Shown here: positions 1-13,000 of the stretch, piece by piece
Position numbering within the stretch: the stretch's first letter is position 1
Layout: each line of letters starts with the position of its first letter
Assembly (NCBI GenBank): GCA_022605955.1
Contig: JAKCOZ010000001.1
Coordinates: 72,050,520 to 72,114,519 of the forward strand
Direction: 5' to 3'
DNA: 64,000 nucleotides
Origin: Rallus limicola
Taxonomy: Eukaryota; Chordata; Aves; Gruiformes; Rallidae
Notes under the pieces: model-generated
Databases searched by the model: none
Seen by the model: only the letters and a program-made list of their open reading frames with translations
What the model was told of the DNA's origin: nothing
Translations under genes and position numbers: made by a program

Positions 1-3000
1 GCATTTCTGAAGTTGTTTGCCTGCATCTTAGCTTTCTGCCCACACTTAGCAAAGCATAAATAACAGAATCCCTGGTAAATATCACCTGCCACGCTCAAAC
101 TGCACGGCCACTGTACAACACAGACAGAAAAGCATTTTCAGTGCAAACACCAGAAGATTATTCCCACTTGTGAGAGGAAGGAAACTTCACAAGACTTTGA
201 ATTAGTCAGTTACAATAAACTTGCATCGCACGAGGCTTTTACAACACAGTAACACCCATCTTTTCCACTGTCACTGATTTTTTTTTTTCCCCTTTAAATC
301 TGTAATTGATATAAATGGAGAGAGGACAAGTAATAATGGAAGACCTGAACACCAGGGATGAAATAAGCAGCTGAATAACTTCTTCACTCAGAAGGGCAGC
401 AGCTGAGTAATTGCCCAACTGGGCACACAGACATTCTGGCATGGCCCTTTAAATAACACCCACTACATATGAAAAGAAGCCATGCTTAAGTTTAATTTTG
501 TTTTTCATATTTATTAATTTAAATTCACATTCAAAATAAGAAATACCAGCAGGGGGAAAGGATTTTTGTATATTAAAGCGCCTTTTAAAGAAACATCATA
601 AGAGATGAGAAACTCCATTGGGTTACTTACTGTTTCTGTATTTAGCTATGGGGTAATTGGGAAGTATTTTCCCCACGTAGACGTTTACCTTGTACATTTA
701 CCTTCTTAACACTTGTGTTTAGCTTTTAGACTTACTGCTGGCTGGAACAGGGAACAAGGGTCATTACCAAATCATCATTATGGCAACACCTTTCAAACAT
801 AAGGCAGACTTAATACAAAGAAATGAGTTTTCTTGGCTACACCTAGACTTTACAGGTAGCAACAGAATTACTCTATTATCATTATTTTTGATTCTTTCTT
901 CCCCAAGCTTGTACCTACATACTAAGAAAAATGCATATATCTCTGCTTCCAGCTCCTGGTTTTATACTTGCAAATTCCACTTGAATTCCAGGCATCACAG
1001 TAGGGGGAAAGCCCCCCATCATTCAGATTGAACCTGGAACCTCCTACTTCAGGAGGTGATGGATAAGGCCATCACAGCAGTGATGTTGTAGGTTCCCAAG
1101 ACAACCTTCCCTTAAACAAGCAAGATTAAATCAGGATTTGAAAAGGGAACCCAGGCAGGAAGAGAGATCTCCAGATGATTTCAGCTCACAACAGAGGAGT
1201 GTGTCCAAATCAAACAATTCATTCAGCCTTTTCACTGTTGCCACCATTTAGTTTACTTGCCTGGATCAATAAAGAAAAAAAACCAACATACTAGTGAGCA
1301 AACTGACAATTCTGTCACACAAAAGCAACTTTAAAATGCACAAAATTAGATTTAGCTTCTTAATTGAAAGCAATGTTTTCATAGCAGAGATGTCTTCCAA
1401 ATAGTTAAGATCTCAGCTGGCACTGCTTTAGAACCACCTTACTCATTTTCTTACAGCAAGATGGCCCTTTGCTGTAGCTTCTTTATAAAGCTGCAAGTTT
1501 AAACTTTTATATTTTAAACGTAAAACTGTAGATCTTTGTTTTAGTACATCTTTGTTCCAACTGCCCTATTACTACTGCCCAAAAAAGTCCCAGGGAGGAG
1601 CTCTTTCTGAAACCTTGTTTCCGTTCATAATGCACCCAGGACAGCCTGCATGCTGCTGCAGTCACAGAATACATCACCCACCAAAGAAAGTCGCCTGCTC
1701 TGACTGACAAATTAAGATTTTAACCCCCAAATACCTACCTACAGAGCAGAGGACCTTAAGTTTAGTGTACTTGTTGGAGACAAACTGGCAACAGTCTTTC
1801 TGGTGAAGCTGTTCTACACACAAAAATCAGATCCCAAACACACAGAGTTAATAGCCCACACAGGTACTACTACTCCATTCCAGAGGAAGAGTAATTGAAC
1901 ACATTTCTGTCTACAATCCTCAAACATAAATGCTGTTTCTCTGAACACTCAATATATTTTTACTGTATCATGTTCTTGTACATTAAAGTGAATGGTACAA
2001 GTTAGTAAAATACAGAAGTGCCAATCCATAAAGGGTACTTGCTTTCAAATAGTAATTGCGGTGATTATAACACTCCCTGAAGCAGCTCGAATCAAAAGTG
2101 ATAGACTGATAAAGTAGGTCTAAGTTATTAGGAAGGGAAAAAACCAAAAGCTTCTCTTAACCAGCCAAAGCCTCAAGAACAGGACAGTTGCTTCCTCACA
2201 AGAGAGGCAATCACTTACTGATTGACAAAAGGAATGCAAGTTTCTCTTACCAACTCTCATCTTCAGCTCAGCATGGTGAAACATCTTTTATATTCTCTAT
2301 CATCTTCTCTGCAACCCCATTCCACTGATGGAATAGCCATCAGTTCCTTCAGGGCTTCTTCCACAAAATTAAGCCTTCACCTATGTTCCCCCTGGGGTTT
2401 GGCACAGTCATTCTGCCATTATATATTCCACACAGACCAGGCCTGGGAGGTCCTCCTTGCTGGCAAGACCATAGCCAGAACTTGGAAGCATCTCACTTAA
2501 AAGTGCAGATTCATGCTGTCTTCAGGTGTAAATTGTCACAGCTGATGCACCCAGAGCATTCCACAGCTGGTACAAGGCAAGGGAGGACACGTGCATTACT
2601 GTGCAGTCAGCTAACAAGAGAACTGGCTTTCCATCATGATCTGTAAAGCTACACTATAATGAAGAAACTAGCCCCACCAGGAATGAAACCATGATTTTAT
2701 CCATTATGAACATGACAATTCAACAATTAGATAACCTGGAAGGACCTCTGAACATTTAGATACCAGATCTGTAGGCAGTCAAAGTTAAGCATCTCTCAGA
2801 AATTAAATGTGTGAAGTAATTCAAGCTATAATTTCTCAGTCTCCACAAAATATGTGGTACTAACATACCAACACAAGTCTTGATTCTGAAAGGTTTCATG
2901 TGAGGGAAGAATTTAGTCTTCCCAAAGCCAGCCAGCAGCTGAAGTTGACAAGCAAGAGTACTAAACTTCAAGTTTCCATGGAAATGGAATTTGGATCAGT

Positions 3001-4835
3001 ACAGAGATTTCAGAACTGGAAACCAAACACTCTCCATCTCATCCTCTCCAATCCAACACTTTTTTATTTTAAGGGTTCAAGAGAGACACAGATGCCATAC
3101 ATGTTAGCAATCTTAGTAACTCATCCTGCCTTGTGGCTCCTTATTTTCATATAGAGGTAGCCATCCCCTTATAAATCATGTACCAAGGTCTGGCTGGCTG
3201 CCACTTATGTTATAAACATGATAGCATTCCAAACCTGTGCATTTGGGAAGACAGGTCGGTTACTAGCTACCCAATACACATGAAATAACTGCTTTTATGG
3301 CCCAGTGCTGAACCAGGTAAGTTATACCATACACCACCACCACCACCAGGAACAATCGGGGGGGGAGGGGAAATAGTAGAATTTTTACTGTTGATATAAC
3401 TCACCAGAATAGCACAGTGAGATTTTTAAACTGTGAAAATCCACTCTTTACGAAAAGGCCAGAAAAGGTAGCTTTTAAAACCAGTAACGCAACACCACTG
3501 CAGCAGCCACTGCCCCTGAGCTGCAAGGGTGAATTCCAACGTGTTGATTACAACTGCAGGATGCTCACTGGCAGCTAAAATAGTTTGCCAATGGTATTTA
3601 TGGCTCCTGTTCCTTGTTTTTGGCAAGAGCCAAGGAAGAGTAATTTTCTGGAAGTATTTACATTGATTTTGCAACTGATGACAACCCTCCATCTGCTCTC
3701 ACACACTTTGGTGCCTTTGCCAATTTCTTCCCTAATGCATTTCTTTCTCCAAGCTTTGCCAAGGTTTTGGTTCCTGAACTTTGTTCTTACACCAGGTTTA
3801 AAGGGGCTGCTTAAAGTTGTGAGTGGGAACTTGAGGAATGAACATCTAACCCTATGACCTAGTTCCAGATCAGGGGACAAACAGATGATAATTCAAATGA
3901 CACCCCCTCTCTCAAGACCATCAGCTCCAGAAGCCTGAGGATTTAGCTGGTAGCTTCAACAGACCTGTCCCCGAAATAAAAAGATCTTGAGGACAATTAG
4001 GAGAAGCAGAATTTTAAAAGAATCAAAACCAGCTCATTCTTCTAAAAAAAGGCCCAAAAGCCCCATGGAAATCAAAATTTCACCCACCATTTAAAAGTGC
4101 AGCCAAATAAAGCATCCTCTTCTCTACAACAAATAGCAGGCTACCCCACCAAAATTTAAGATCTGAGATTCTTACCCAGCAAGTGCAATTCTACCTGCAA
4201 AGCTTGCAGTGTAAATCAAACAGATGGAAGTATTCACTTTCCACCTCTTTGCCTGACACCTTTCATGCAGAGGTAAACATTGAAAGAATCAGAAAAAGCA
4301 AATAAAGATTTGAAAGCCTGTGATCTTTTGTAAAAGCATGCATCAAGGCAGAAGTATACTCAAATTACTTCACTGCTTTCTCCAACTTTTATATAACGAT
4401 CAGGTTACCTTTATGCCATGCGTTACGACTCAAGATAAAATATTCCTAAAAAAAATGTAACAGCTCATCTTACAGCCTTGTGTAAGTGAAAAATAACCCC
4501 ACGAGAGTCACAGACAGAACTCTTTTTAAGATCAAATACTCAATCCACCATAGAAAAATGGATTGCAAGGTCAGAGATTCCTGAAAAGTGACTACAACTT
4601 CCAGCAGCTCATAGAAGTATTTAAACCCCCGAGGGCTGAGATAAACAGCATCAGTCGGCTCATCTGTTTCATTTAAAAGTAGCAAAGTAGGTTAGTGTGA
4701 AATGGTGTCCCTAAGAAATAATCCAAACAGGATAAACACAGAAAATAAATGCTATAATCCTTTTTGTATCAGTCTACATGTGTGTAAATTCATTTACTAT
4801 TAGGCCTGGTCCAGAGATAAATCAGATCCGCAGTA
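1..4835. other. Non-coding stretch, no gene seen
   Basis: This AT-rich stretch has stop codons in all frames at short spacing and no open frame that resembles a protein family. I saw no tRNA-like sequence and no clear transposon. A short CAC trinucleotide run lies near 3330-3347, followed by a G-rich run near 3358-3370. If the minus-strand promoter proposed near 20.3 kb is real, this stretch would be inside its first intron or further downstream. Confidence 0.6.
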
Positions 4836-4876
4836 TGCAGGTCGGATTAGATGACCTAAAGGTTTCTTCTGGCACA
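4836..4876 (+). mobile_element. CR1-like 3' end scrap
   Basis: About 40 bases resemble the conserved CR1 3' UTR segment in which a GGATTAGATGACCT-like string is followed by a purine-rich AGGTTTCTTCTGGCA-like string. The 8-bp terminal repeats are not visible and nothing before it aligns, so this is at most a very old, truncated copy. Confidence 0.35.
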
Positions 4877-5457
4877 AGACCTGTCTCAAATTGTCTATCC
4901 TATTTGTTGGCAACACAGGAAAGAATTTGCCTGTAAACACAGTAATCCTTTCTCCTAGCAATTTTCTGTTTTCTTCTTATTCCACTGACCTCCTAAATAG
5001 GAGAAAAAAAACAAATCACAGCAAGTTAACAGTCAGGAGTCTGCTTTATTTCACTGTTGCAGCTACTTTTAAAACCCAGGACCACAGAGATAAGCCCAGG
5101 AAAAACAGTGGATTTGAAGTTAGCCTTTTTCTCTTCTGGAAGCCCTACAACATGCAAGCAACTTACCACTTCACATTATAGCCTCTCAGAGAAATTGAAA
5201 GCTGAAAAAAATTTTGAAACAACCAACCTCTTTGCATTCAGGCATTAGACTGAGGTTTGCCTTTGTATCAAATAAAAGCCCGATTCAGCAGCTACATCAA
5301 ATACAGCAGCTTGTTTTGGCAACCTCATTTTTAGGAGATCAGATTTAGCTACTCAGCTTTAATACTCTTGTTTTTGAATTAACCATCTGTTCTGTAACAT
5401 TTAGACAGACAGACCGACCTAGTGAAGCAGGAGGTCAATCTCAGGGTCTCTGAGCTG

Positions 5458-5837
5458 TGTTGTGCTTCAGCCCCCACCAGCAGCTGAGCACCACAAAGCT
5501 GCTCGCTCACCCCCCTCTCTGATGGGATGGGGAGAAGAATGGCAAGACATGGACAAACCTCAGGGGTTAGGGTAAGGATGGTACTGGCACACCAAGGGGA
5601 GCAGGAAGTAACAACAACAGGACTTGTACATTCTGTTCTAAGACTGGTGATACGTGATGCAGTTTCTCACTGAAACGTATACCTCAGACTGATCATGAAG
5701 CCACACTGCCTCTCCCCAACTGGCCCCTTTTTGCACTGAGCATGATGTCATACGGCATTTGGCTAGTTTGGGTCACTTGTCCTGGCTATGTCCCATCCCA
5801 ACTTCAGGTGAAAATTATCCTAGCCAAACTCAGGACA
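5458..5837 (-). mobile_element. Old, internally deleted ERVL-type solo LTR
   Basis: Read on the minus strand this follows the same order as the LTR at 51264-51854: a TGTCCTGAGTTTGGCT-like start, a block with GGACATAGCCAGGACAAGTG, then ATGACATCATGCTCAGTGCA, and an end with GAGCGAGCAGCTTTGTGGTGC and a short terminal ACA. Its ends on the plus strand (5458 TGTTGTGC and 5837 GGACA) fit the other copy. It is about 380 bp against 591 bp for the younger copy, so parts of U3 and of R/U5 are missing. The flanks AGCTG and GGCTA agree at only 3 of 5 positions, so any target duplication has decayed. No retroviral genes lie beside it. Confidence 0.75.
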
Positions 5838-8427
5838 GGCTAGAATACACATAACACTCACCTACAACTGGCAAGGGAAACCCATCAAAGCGACAGCCAG
5901 CCTTCCCAGCAAGGAAATACCTACTCTGGTTTCTATCTACATCAGCAAGGATGTTTGTATCTACTCTGTGGTTTCATTTCATTCAATTAGCAAGAGGAAT
6001 TTGGGCCAACAGGGTATATATTTTAATCAATTAACACAAAAAGGGAACAACTTTAGAAGGCTTTATAACAAAAAGACTTCTATTTACAAAAGCTGTAGGG
6101 CAGAGATCTTAATCTATGCACTTTTAAGAAGATTGCCAGAATTAAAGCGTGCTATTCCACCCCAGATTGTCACTGCAAAGCAAGTGCGAAGTCCTTACCT
6201 GAAGCACGCAGTTAGAAAGCACTCCACAGGCAGTGACAGGTGTTTTTAGAGCACAGTTGCAATGAAAGTAAAGAGGCTTTTTCCCCCTTTCAAAAAAATA
6301 AAAGGCATATACAAACACACAAACGTTCTCTTAAAGTTACGTCCAAAAAAGACAGGATTTATAGGTGTTGCTTGACTAGTGAACTTCTAACAAGACGCTT
6401 TAACCAAGTGAGCCCTTTAAGAGAAATGCACCATCAAGAAGTCATTTGTTGCTGCAGACTACTAACACAAGTGGCCAGATGACCAAAGCACGCTACAGAA
6501 GCTTTTGACAAGCCCCAAGTTCCCAGACCTTTAGACACCCTCTGCCATCTAAAAGTTCCCAATAATACGAGTCCATTTCCATTCACATTGCCTCCAAGAT
6601 CATGAATACTACAGTTTGTAATAGACACTCCTACACTAGGTTCTCCAAGATCTCATACACCTTCCCCCCACAACACAGTCAGTAATAAGGGCTTCCTGGT
6701 CCCAGGCATATACTTAATTGACCTCCAAGACTTCCTTACGAAAGCTGGTACAACTGCTTTTACAACATCTCTGGCAACAAGCCTGCATATTATTGTAAGG
6801 CTGGTAGCACTGAGGTACTACAATGTTTACTTCAACTCTAAAGCAAAGTATTGCAACTACACATCCCTAAAGACACAGGGCCTACTACAATACTCTTCTA
6901 CTCTACTACAAAACTCTTCTATTTCCCATTGGTCTTCTACAGGAAAGTCTCAAGTCAAGCACTACAGAGCAATTTACATGTTTTCTCGCTCCTGCACCAA
7001 ATAACCCTTGTTCACTGCACACTGGCTTCCCACACCACAGATGACCACATCTGCAAAAACACTCAGCAGTGGCCCAGTTCCAGCACAGCACACCTCAACT
7101 GGCATAAGGCCACTGGCTCTAGAATCAGTGCAGTGGGTGCATATTTAAGAGTCCCATGCTCAAATTTCAACAGTAACTTTTCACTTCTTCCCAATACATT
7201 GCTTTTTAGTAAATAAACTAAGGAGCTAGACTATGAGCTTCCAACACAACCTAGCAAGTAGTTAAATCAAGTATTACCCTTTTCATAAAAAAATCATGAA
7301 GCAAGAGATAGCAAAAATTCTTCAGTAAACCGTTTGGAGATACCACTGTGACTCCAAAGCACTACCTAATCTTGATTTAGAAAGCACAAGTTACCATTAG
7401 GCTTGATAACTGCTGACATGTATGCCTAAACGATCGATAGAACATGCCAGAATGTACCATATCCTAAAATTTCCCTTTAACCCTTCCCAACTCATACTGA
7501 AGGTTCTATTAAATTAACTTTTAACTTACTGATTTTTGAATCAAGATGCTCAAGATTTTGAAATTCCGGAGCCTAGACCTAAGTCACTAAACACATGCCG
7601 TGATGCTCAGGTATTTGATAAGCTTGCTACAAACTGATGAGGTAGTTGCACAGCATTTTTGCACAGGTGACCATTTAGTGAGTGTCCTTTGTGTTCTTAC
7701 TCCTCCTGAGAAGTTTCATCCATCCATATTCCATCTACTGCGGCCTTTTTGCAAGCTTACTTCACCTATGCCTAAAATAAGGAAGAACTAACTTCCTTTT
7801 ATTTCATAGCATGCTCTAGCAATTTTTTAATAATAAAAACACTAAACCAAACATGTAATCAAGAGGAAAAAAATAAGAGTTCCATGAAAAATAACCTACT
7901 ATTTTATCAACTATATAAAATTTGCATGTCAGAATTTGAACCAAAAGGAAACCCTTTCCCTCAGCAAATAAAGTGACAGTAGAATGGTTTGATCAAGGAT
8001 TTAATTTCAAGGAATAAATTCTGGTGATGCAGCACCCAGTGAAACATGGGGGCATTAATCAACTATTTACTGTGAACTTCATTCAAAATCTGTTCTTCTG
8101 CTCCCACTTCAAAGCTTGTATCTGAAGCTTGGCTCATCATGTTGGACACAGAGTGGGATGCTTCTCTAAGTCTCAGAGTTACGATCAGTGAACTCCAGGC
8201 TTGTCTGTGACAAGTGTAAGTACACAAAGGAATACCCACTCTAGTATTCCTTCCACAAAACAAGTGGCATGAGAACAAGAATATGTGAAAACTGGGATCC
8301 ATTATCAGACATACATTTTTTCCCCCCTATGCACCTTATTCAAGTACCCATATGCATCCATTAAGAGAAAGATTTCACTGCTCCTTTGCTGTAGAAGTTT
8401 GTATTTTTAATTCATCATAGGTTTCAT
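5838..8427. other. Non-coding stretch, no gene seen
   Basis: Only short open frames occur here; the longest, near 6851-7216, has no recognisable domain. I saw no RNA gene and no clear repeat. The composition is AT-rich and matches the neighbouring putative intronic sequence. Confidence 0.55.
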
Positions 8428-9378
8428 CAGGTGAAACTCCAGGGACATTCCTCAGAGGTCAGCACTGGGACCAGCACTTTTTAACACCTTTGTCAGAGAC
8501 ACTGACAGAGGGACTGAGTGCACGCTCACCCAATACACTGGCTGATGACACCAAGCTGTGTGGTGTGGCTGACACACTGGAGGGAGGGGATGCCATCCAG
8601 AGGGACCCTGAGAGGTTGGACAGGTAGACCCGTGCAAACCTTGTGAAGTTCAACAAGGTCAAGAGTGAGGTCCTGCACATGGGTCAGCACCATCCCAAGC
8701 AGAAATACAGGCTGGGCAGAGAATGGATTGAGAACAGCTCTGAGAAGGACTTTGAGGTGTTGGTGGACAAGAAGCTCAACATGACCCAGCAGTGCAGGCT
8801 TCCAGGCCCAAAAGCCAACTGTACCCTGGGCTGTATCAAGAAAGAACATGATCTGCAGGTCAAGAGAGGTGACTCAGCCCCTCCACTCTCATGGAACCCC
8901 ACTTGGGAGTATCTGTATTTGGCTCTGGGACCCCCAGTATAAGGAGGACATGAACCTGTTGGACCAAGTACAGAGGAGGGCTGTGAAGATGAGCAGAGGG
9001 CTGGAGCATCTCTCCTGTGAAGACAGGCTGAGAGAGCTGGGCTTAAGCCTAGAGACCTCACTGCAGCCTTCCAGTGCCTGAAGGGACCTACAGCAAAGAT
9101 GGAGGGGCTGCTTACAAGAGCATGTAGTGATAAGACAAGGGGCTTTAAACTAAAAGAGGGTAGGTTTAGGCTGGAAGGAAATTCTTCCCTGTAAGGGTGG
9201 TGAGGCCCTGACACAGGCTGCCCAGAGAAGCTGTGGCTGCCCTCCCGGCAATGTTCAAGGCCAGGCTGGATGGGGCTTTGGGCAACCTGGCCTAGTGGAG
9301 AGTGTCCCTGCCCATGGCAGGGGGATGGAACTGGATGGGCTTTGAGGTCCCTTCCAACACAAACAATTCTAATAATTC
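8428..9378 (+). mobile_element. CR1 LINE, 5'-truncated copy
   Basis: This is a 5'-truncated CR1 non-LTR retrotransposon in plus orientation. It begins inside the reverse-transcriptase ORF and runs through the 3' UTR, which shows the typical GGATGGGGCTTTGGGCAACC and GATGGGCTTTGAGGTCCCTT segments. It ends in an ATTCTAATAATTCTAA tail, the short terminal repeat characteristic of CR1. Roughly 950 bp are kept of an element that is about 4.5 kb when full length. No target duplication is expected for CR1. Confidence 0.93.
8450..9080 (+). pseudogene. CR1 ORF2 reverse transcriptase, C-terminal remnant
   Basis: In two or more frames the translation carries recognisable CR1 ORF2 C-terminal pieces. One frame (8643-8860) reads MKFNKVKSEVLHMG, then YRLGREWIE, LVDKKLNM and LGCIKKE. 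A second frame (from about 8857) reads SREV, PQYKED, LLDQVQRRAVK and RGLEHLSCEDRLRELGL. The frame change near 8850 and an in-frame stop near 8622 show that it cannot make a working enzyme. Upstream at 8450-8600 a third frame keeps the ADDTKLCGV region after the catalytic core. The palm and endonuclease domains are absent because the copy is truncated. It is a dead insertion with no role of its own. Confidence 0.85.
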
Positions 9379-9768
9379 TAAATCAAATTTTGTAAGAAGT
9401 ACCCCAAATAAAAACTTTTTTCCTTCTTAGTCAATGCATTTTGCATTTTCATCTCTAACGGTCATTATGTTTATAGCACTTTTTCCCTCATTACATAACT
9501 TATCTGGAATTTGAATATATTATACATGTGACAAGTTTCCCAAAAGCACAGTTTGTCTGCTGCATTCAAGTACAAAATCATTAGATATCATAAAAAATTC
9601 AGTTTCTGGAAATCTGAGAACTTACCCTAGAATTTAGAGAAGGTCACATCAACTAGCCCTACTGAACTCTTTAAACAAAGATTCTGCATCTCTCTGGCCA
9701 TTGCAGAAAGTCCAGCTTGTTCTGCATCTATCCATTGGAAGTGCTATGAAGGTAGACAAAAAAATGTG

Positions 9769-9785
9769 TTTTTTTTTTTTTTTTT
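9769..9785. repeat. Poly-T run (17 bases)
   Basis: A homopolymer run of 17 T follows a TGTG sequence. It could be the reverse-strand poly-A of a lost insertion, but no element is recognisable next to it. Confidence 0.9.
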
Positions 9786-9913
9786 AATCACATAAGAGCA
9801 ATGATTTATTTATGCCTCTCAGTTTTAATTGCTGCAAGTATCAGGAAGGCAATCCCATTACAGCTGATGGTGCCTGTGTGGTGCAAACACCTCTTTAAGA
9901 GAAAATTAACAAA

Positions 9914-10052
9914 ATGACAGAATCCTTCAGGATGGAAGGACCTGCAGGACCTCCTGCTTAAAGCAAGGCAAACAATTCCGACCAGGGTACTTTTGCCAGT
10001 TTGGTCTTGAAAACTGACTCAAGGGATGAAGAAGCTTCCCTAGAAAATTGAA
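9914..10052 (-). mobile_element. Degraded CR1 3' fragment
   Basis: Read from the plus strand, it follows the antisense CR1 3' end: GACAGAATCCTTCAGGATGG and AAGGACCTGCAGGACC near the tail, then a TTGGTCTTGAAAACTGACTC and AAGGGATGAAGAAGCTTCCC stretch like the antisense 3' UTR. Divergence is high, so subfamily cannot be told. Confidence 0.55.
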
Positions 10053-13000
10053 GCCTCTGGATCTTTACATATGGTCACTAAGAATGATGCAGTTCAGACA
10101 CCATTCACTCAGGCTAGCCCTAAGCCAATGACAAATCTTAGTTTTCTTTGTAAATGCTTCTGCAGTTAACGAAGTCCAGAGCCACTGAACTACCCTGGTT
10201 TTCCAAAACATTCCAAAAGCTTTTCTTAGAGTGCAAAGACAATCCCCCATTATTAACACTTAATACATTTTTAATTGAATCACGTTCACTTGTAAGTCAT
10301 GGGTACATCTGTGCAGGCAGAGTTGAAGTTGAGTCTCAGAAGATTACTAGTGCTGACTCATTTAAAAAAAGCAACTGGTTTTCTCACAGCCTGGGACCAG
10401 TGTCTTTAAGTAGACTATGTCAACTTGAATTCTGTATGAATAATCTAAGTTTACGCATTAGTTTTTAAAATGTGAATTGTCACAATTGCATTACTTTCCC
10501 CTAACTCAAGATACAATACAAATCAGTCCCCGCAGACCGACCCAAATAAGTAGACGCACAAAGGCAAACTTACACACTGATTTGTGTCACAATGTTTGCT
10601 TGGGGATGATGGCTCCAACTGACTTGCACTAAATCACCATTTATCTCACTCTACTAACTACATTCCTGATGCTTCAAATATGCTTTAGTGTTTATTGACT
10701 GTGTGTAAGAGCATCTCACCAAGAACAACATATTTATCCTTATGTAGAGCATATTTTTAAATAGCATGTGCTGACAAAGTAACACATTTTTTACAAGACT
10801 AGAAAAATCTGTACTTGAAGCTTTCTGTTAACTTTCAAATTAAACCGCCACGCTTGTTAAATGTATATGAAGCAGCTTATTTCATATACGGATACCAGGA
10901 GGTACAAGAAAGATACAATAGGTGGCTTGAGATGTTCAAGAGTTTCAATACTCACTGATCAAAACCTGTCAATAAATAATTAGAACCCCCAAAATAATAA
11001 AAAAAACCAAAGAAACAGCCAGCAGGGTATCAATCTGAGTGTCAGCCCATAATCACATACTGCACCTCTTCTTGCCAGCCCGGTCTCAAGACCAAACTGG
11101 GAAAGGCAATGGCATAAGAGGCAGACAGCTTGGTACCACAGCAGCACAGAAAGTCAGAAGACAGGTTTCTCTCCTGAGGGCTTCCTACAGCACAGGAGAC
11201 TGAACAGGGATCCTTGTGCTCCAGTCAACAAGTACTAAAGAGAAACCCAGCATAAGGGAATCCAGTTTAGCCAGAGAAGAACGCTCCACTCATTTCCTAA
11301 GGATGATTTTTCCTCAGTCTCCCAGGCAACTCATGCTGTTGAGGCTCACAAAGATTTGCCATATATCTTTACAGTCCTCAAGGTTCATTTTGGATTAAGG
11401 TATTACATTCCTTATCAGCAGTCACAGATAGAAGTCTTAAATAAAACTAAGCATGTTAATAAAATAGAAGTTTTGAAATAATTGAGAACAAAAAAAAAAA
11501 CACCCAAACAAAAATAAACTTACATTGGAAGAGGCAAATGTAGACACATCTCAAGTGCTTAAGGCAGACACCCTCATGATGGACTCAGCACAGCAAGGCA
11601 GAACCTAAAGTTCTTCTTATGAAACCAATGGTAAAGACTTTAAATCTTTTAGAAAAAAAGTAACTCTGTCTAGAGGTGACAGCATTTCTCAAGCAGTTAG
11701 GAAGCCATAAGCCCAAGATAAGAAAGTACCTTTCCCATTTATTCCTATTTATGTTATGGTTTTATCTGTCAGTGTGTAAATATATTTTAGAAGTCATTAA
11801 CACTTTCTACACAAAACAAAGCTTGAACTTATGTGTCCTTACCACAGCAGTGGTTTATGCTCAGGGAGGGAAACGAGGGCTTTTACAACAGGTAATATTG
11901 GTATCTTGTAATATGGAAATACAGCCGCTGCAGTGCCTTGCCCTCTGCTGAGGATAGATATTTCTGTCATGACAAGTAACGTACATAGAAAATATTTACC
12001 TGCCATGGGCATTTTTGTATTAGAGTCTTGCTTAAAAAAAAAAACTAAAAAAAAAACCACCTAAGGAATTTGACAGCCTAGACATTCATAATGGTTAGTG
12101 TTTCTAGGCAGCTCCTGGAAAAATAATCAAAGCTGAAGAGTGAAGGAGAAAAGCAGCAGATAAGTGAAACTAAGACTCTTGTCAAGAAAGATAAAGATGT
12201 GGTTAGAGGTCAGTGAAGGACATGGGGAGGGAGGGGAAGAATTCTAGAAAATTCCTGTAAGGGTAAGGCAGAGAGCTGCCAGCAACACATAGACTTTCTC
12301 CTGGGGAGCAGGGGGAATGAGTACTGACAGGATGTCAGGAGCACAATGGGACAGGTGCTCTGCGTAAGTTAAACTCAACTCCAGGACAAGAAAATGGCAA
12401 AGCAAGTGCCCGCCCCTAGCTCCAAACAGTTCAGCAGCAGCAGAATTAGAGGAATGCCTCTATCTGCAGCTGTGAGGTATAAAGAGAAGGTCCAAGTACC
12501 TTGCCCTCCAGACACACCAAAAAGCAAACCCTGTGCTACAACCAAAGAAGCACCTAGGAAGCTGCTAGCTCATGAACAAGTACTTGGGAAGCCTTCCAGC
12601 AGAGCAGAAAGAAGTGGCAGTGCTGTCAGATGCACAGAGGGCACAAAACTGGGGAAGTCAGAAACCAGCAACACTGGGTGGAGAAAAAGTACCCTTACTT
12701 TAAAAGGCACATCACCCATCTGGCACATCAGATCAGGAGAGGGCATTCTGGACTAGAGACGGCCATAACAGATGGCACTGCTTGCCTGCTGATGAAAGCC
12801 CAGCTCCTTCCCACCCTACCTAGGAAATCAGTGAGCCTCCTTCCCTGACTTGTGCTACTGAACATGACCCATTTGTGAGTTCACTGTTAGTGAAGTCCTG
12901 TGCACAATGCAGTCTCCTTCCATGAAGGTGCACTCCCTCTTTATCTTCTAGACCTGCCTGCAGAGACTGTGAGTTCCTCTGCTTAAGTAAAAGGCACCAA

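Noticed and set aside
2730..2765. Possible CR1 scrap (GATAACCTGGAAGGACCTCT)
   Set aside because: Only about 20 bases resemble a CR1 3' UTR and nothing around it aligns.
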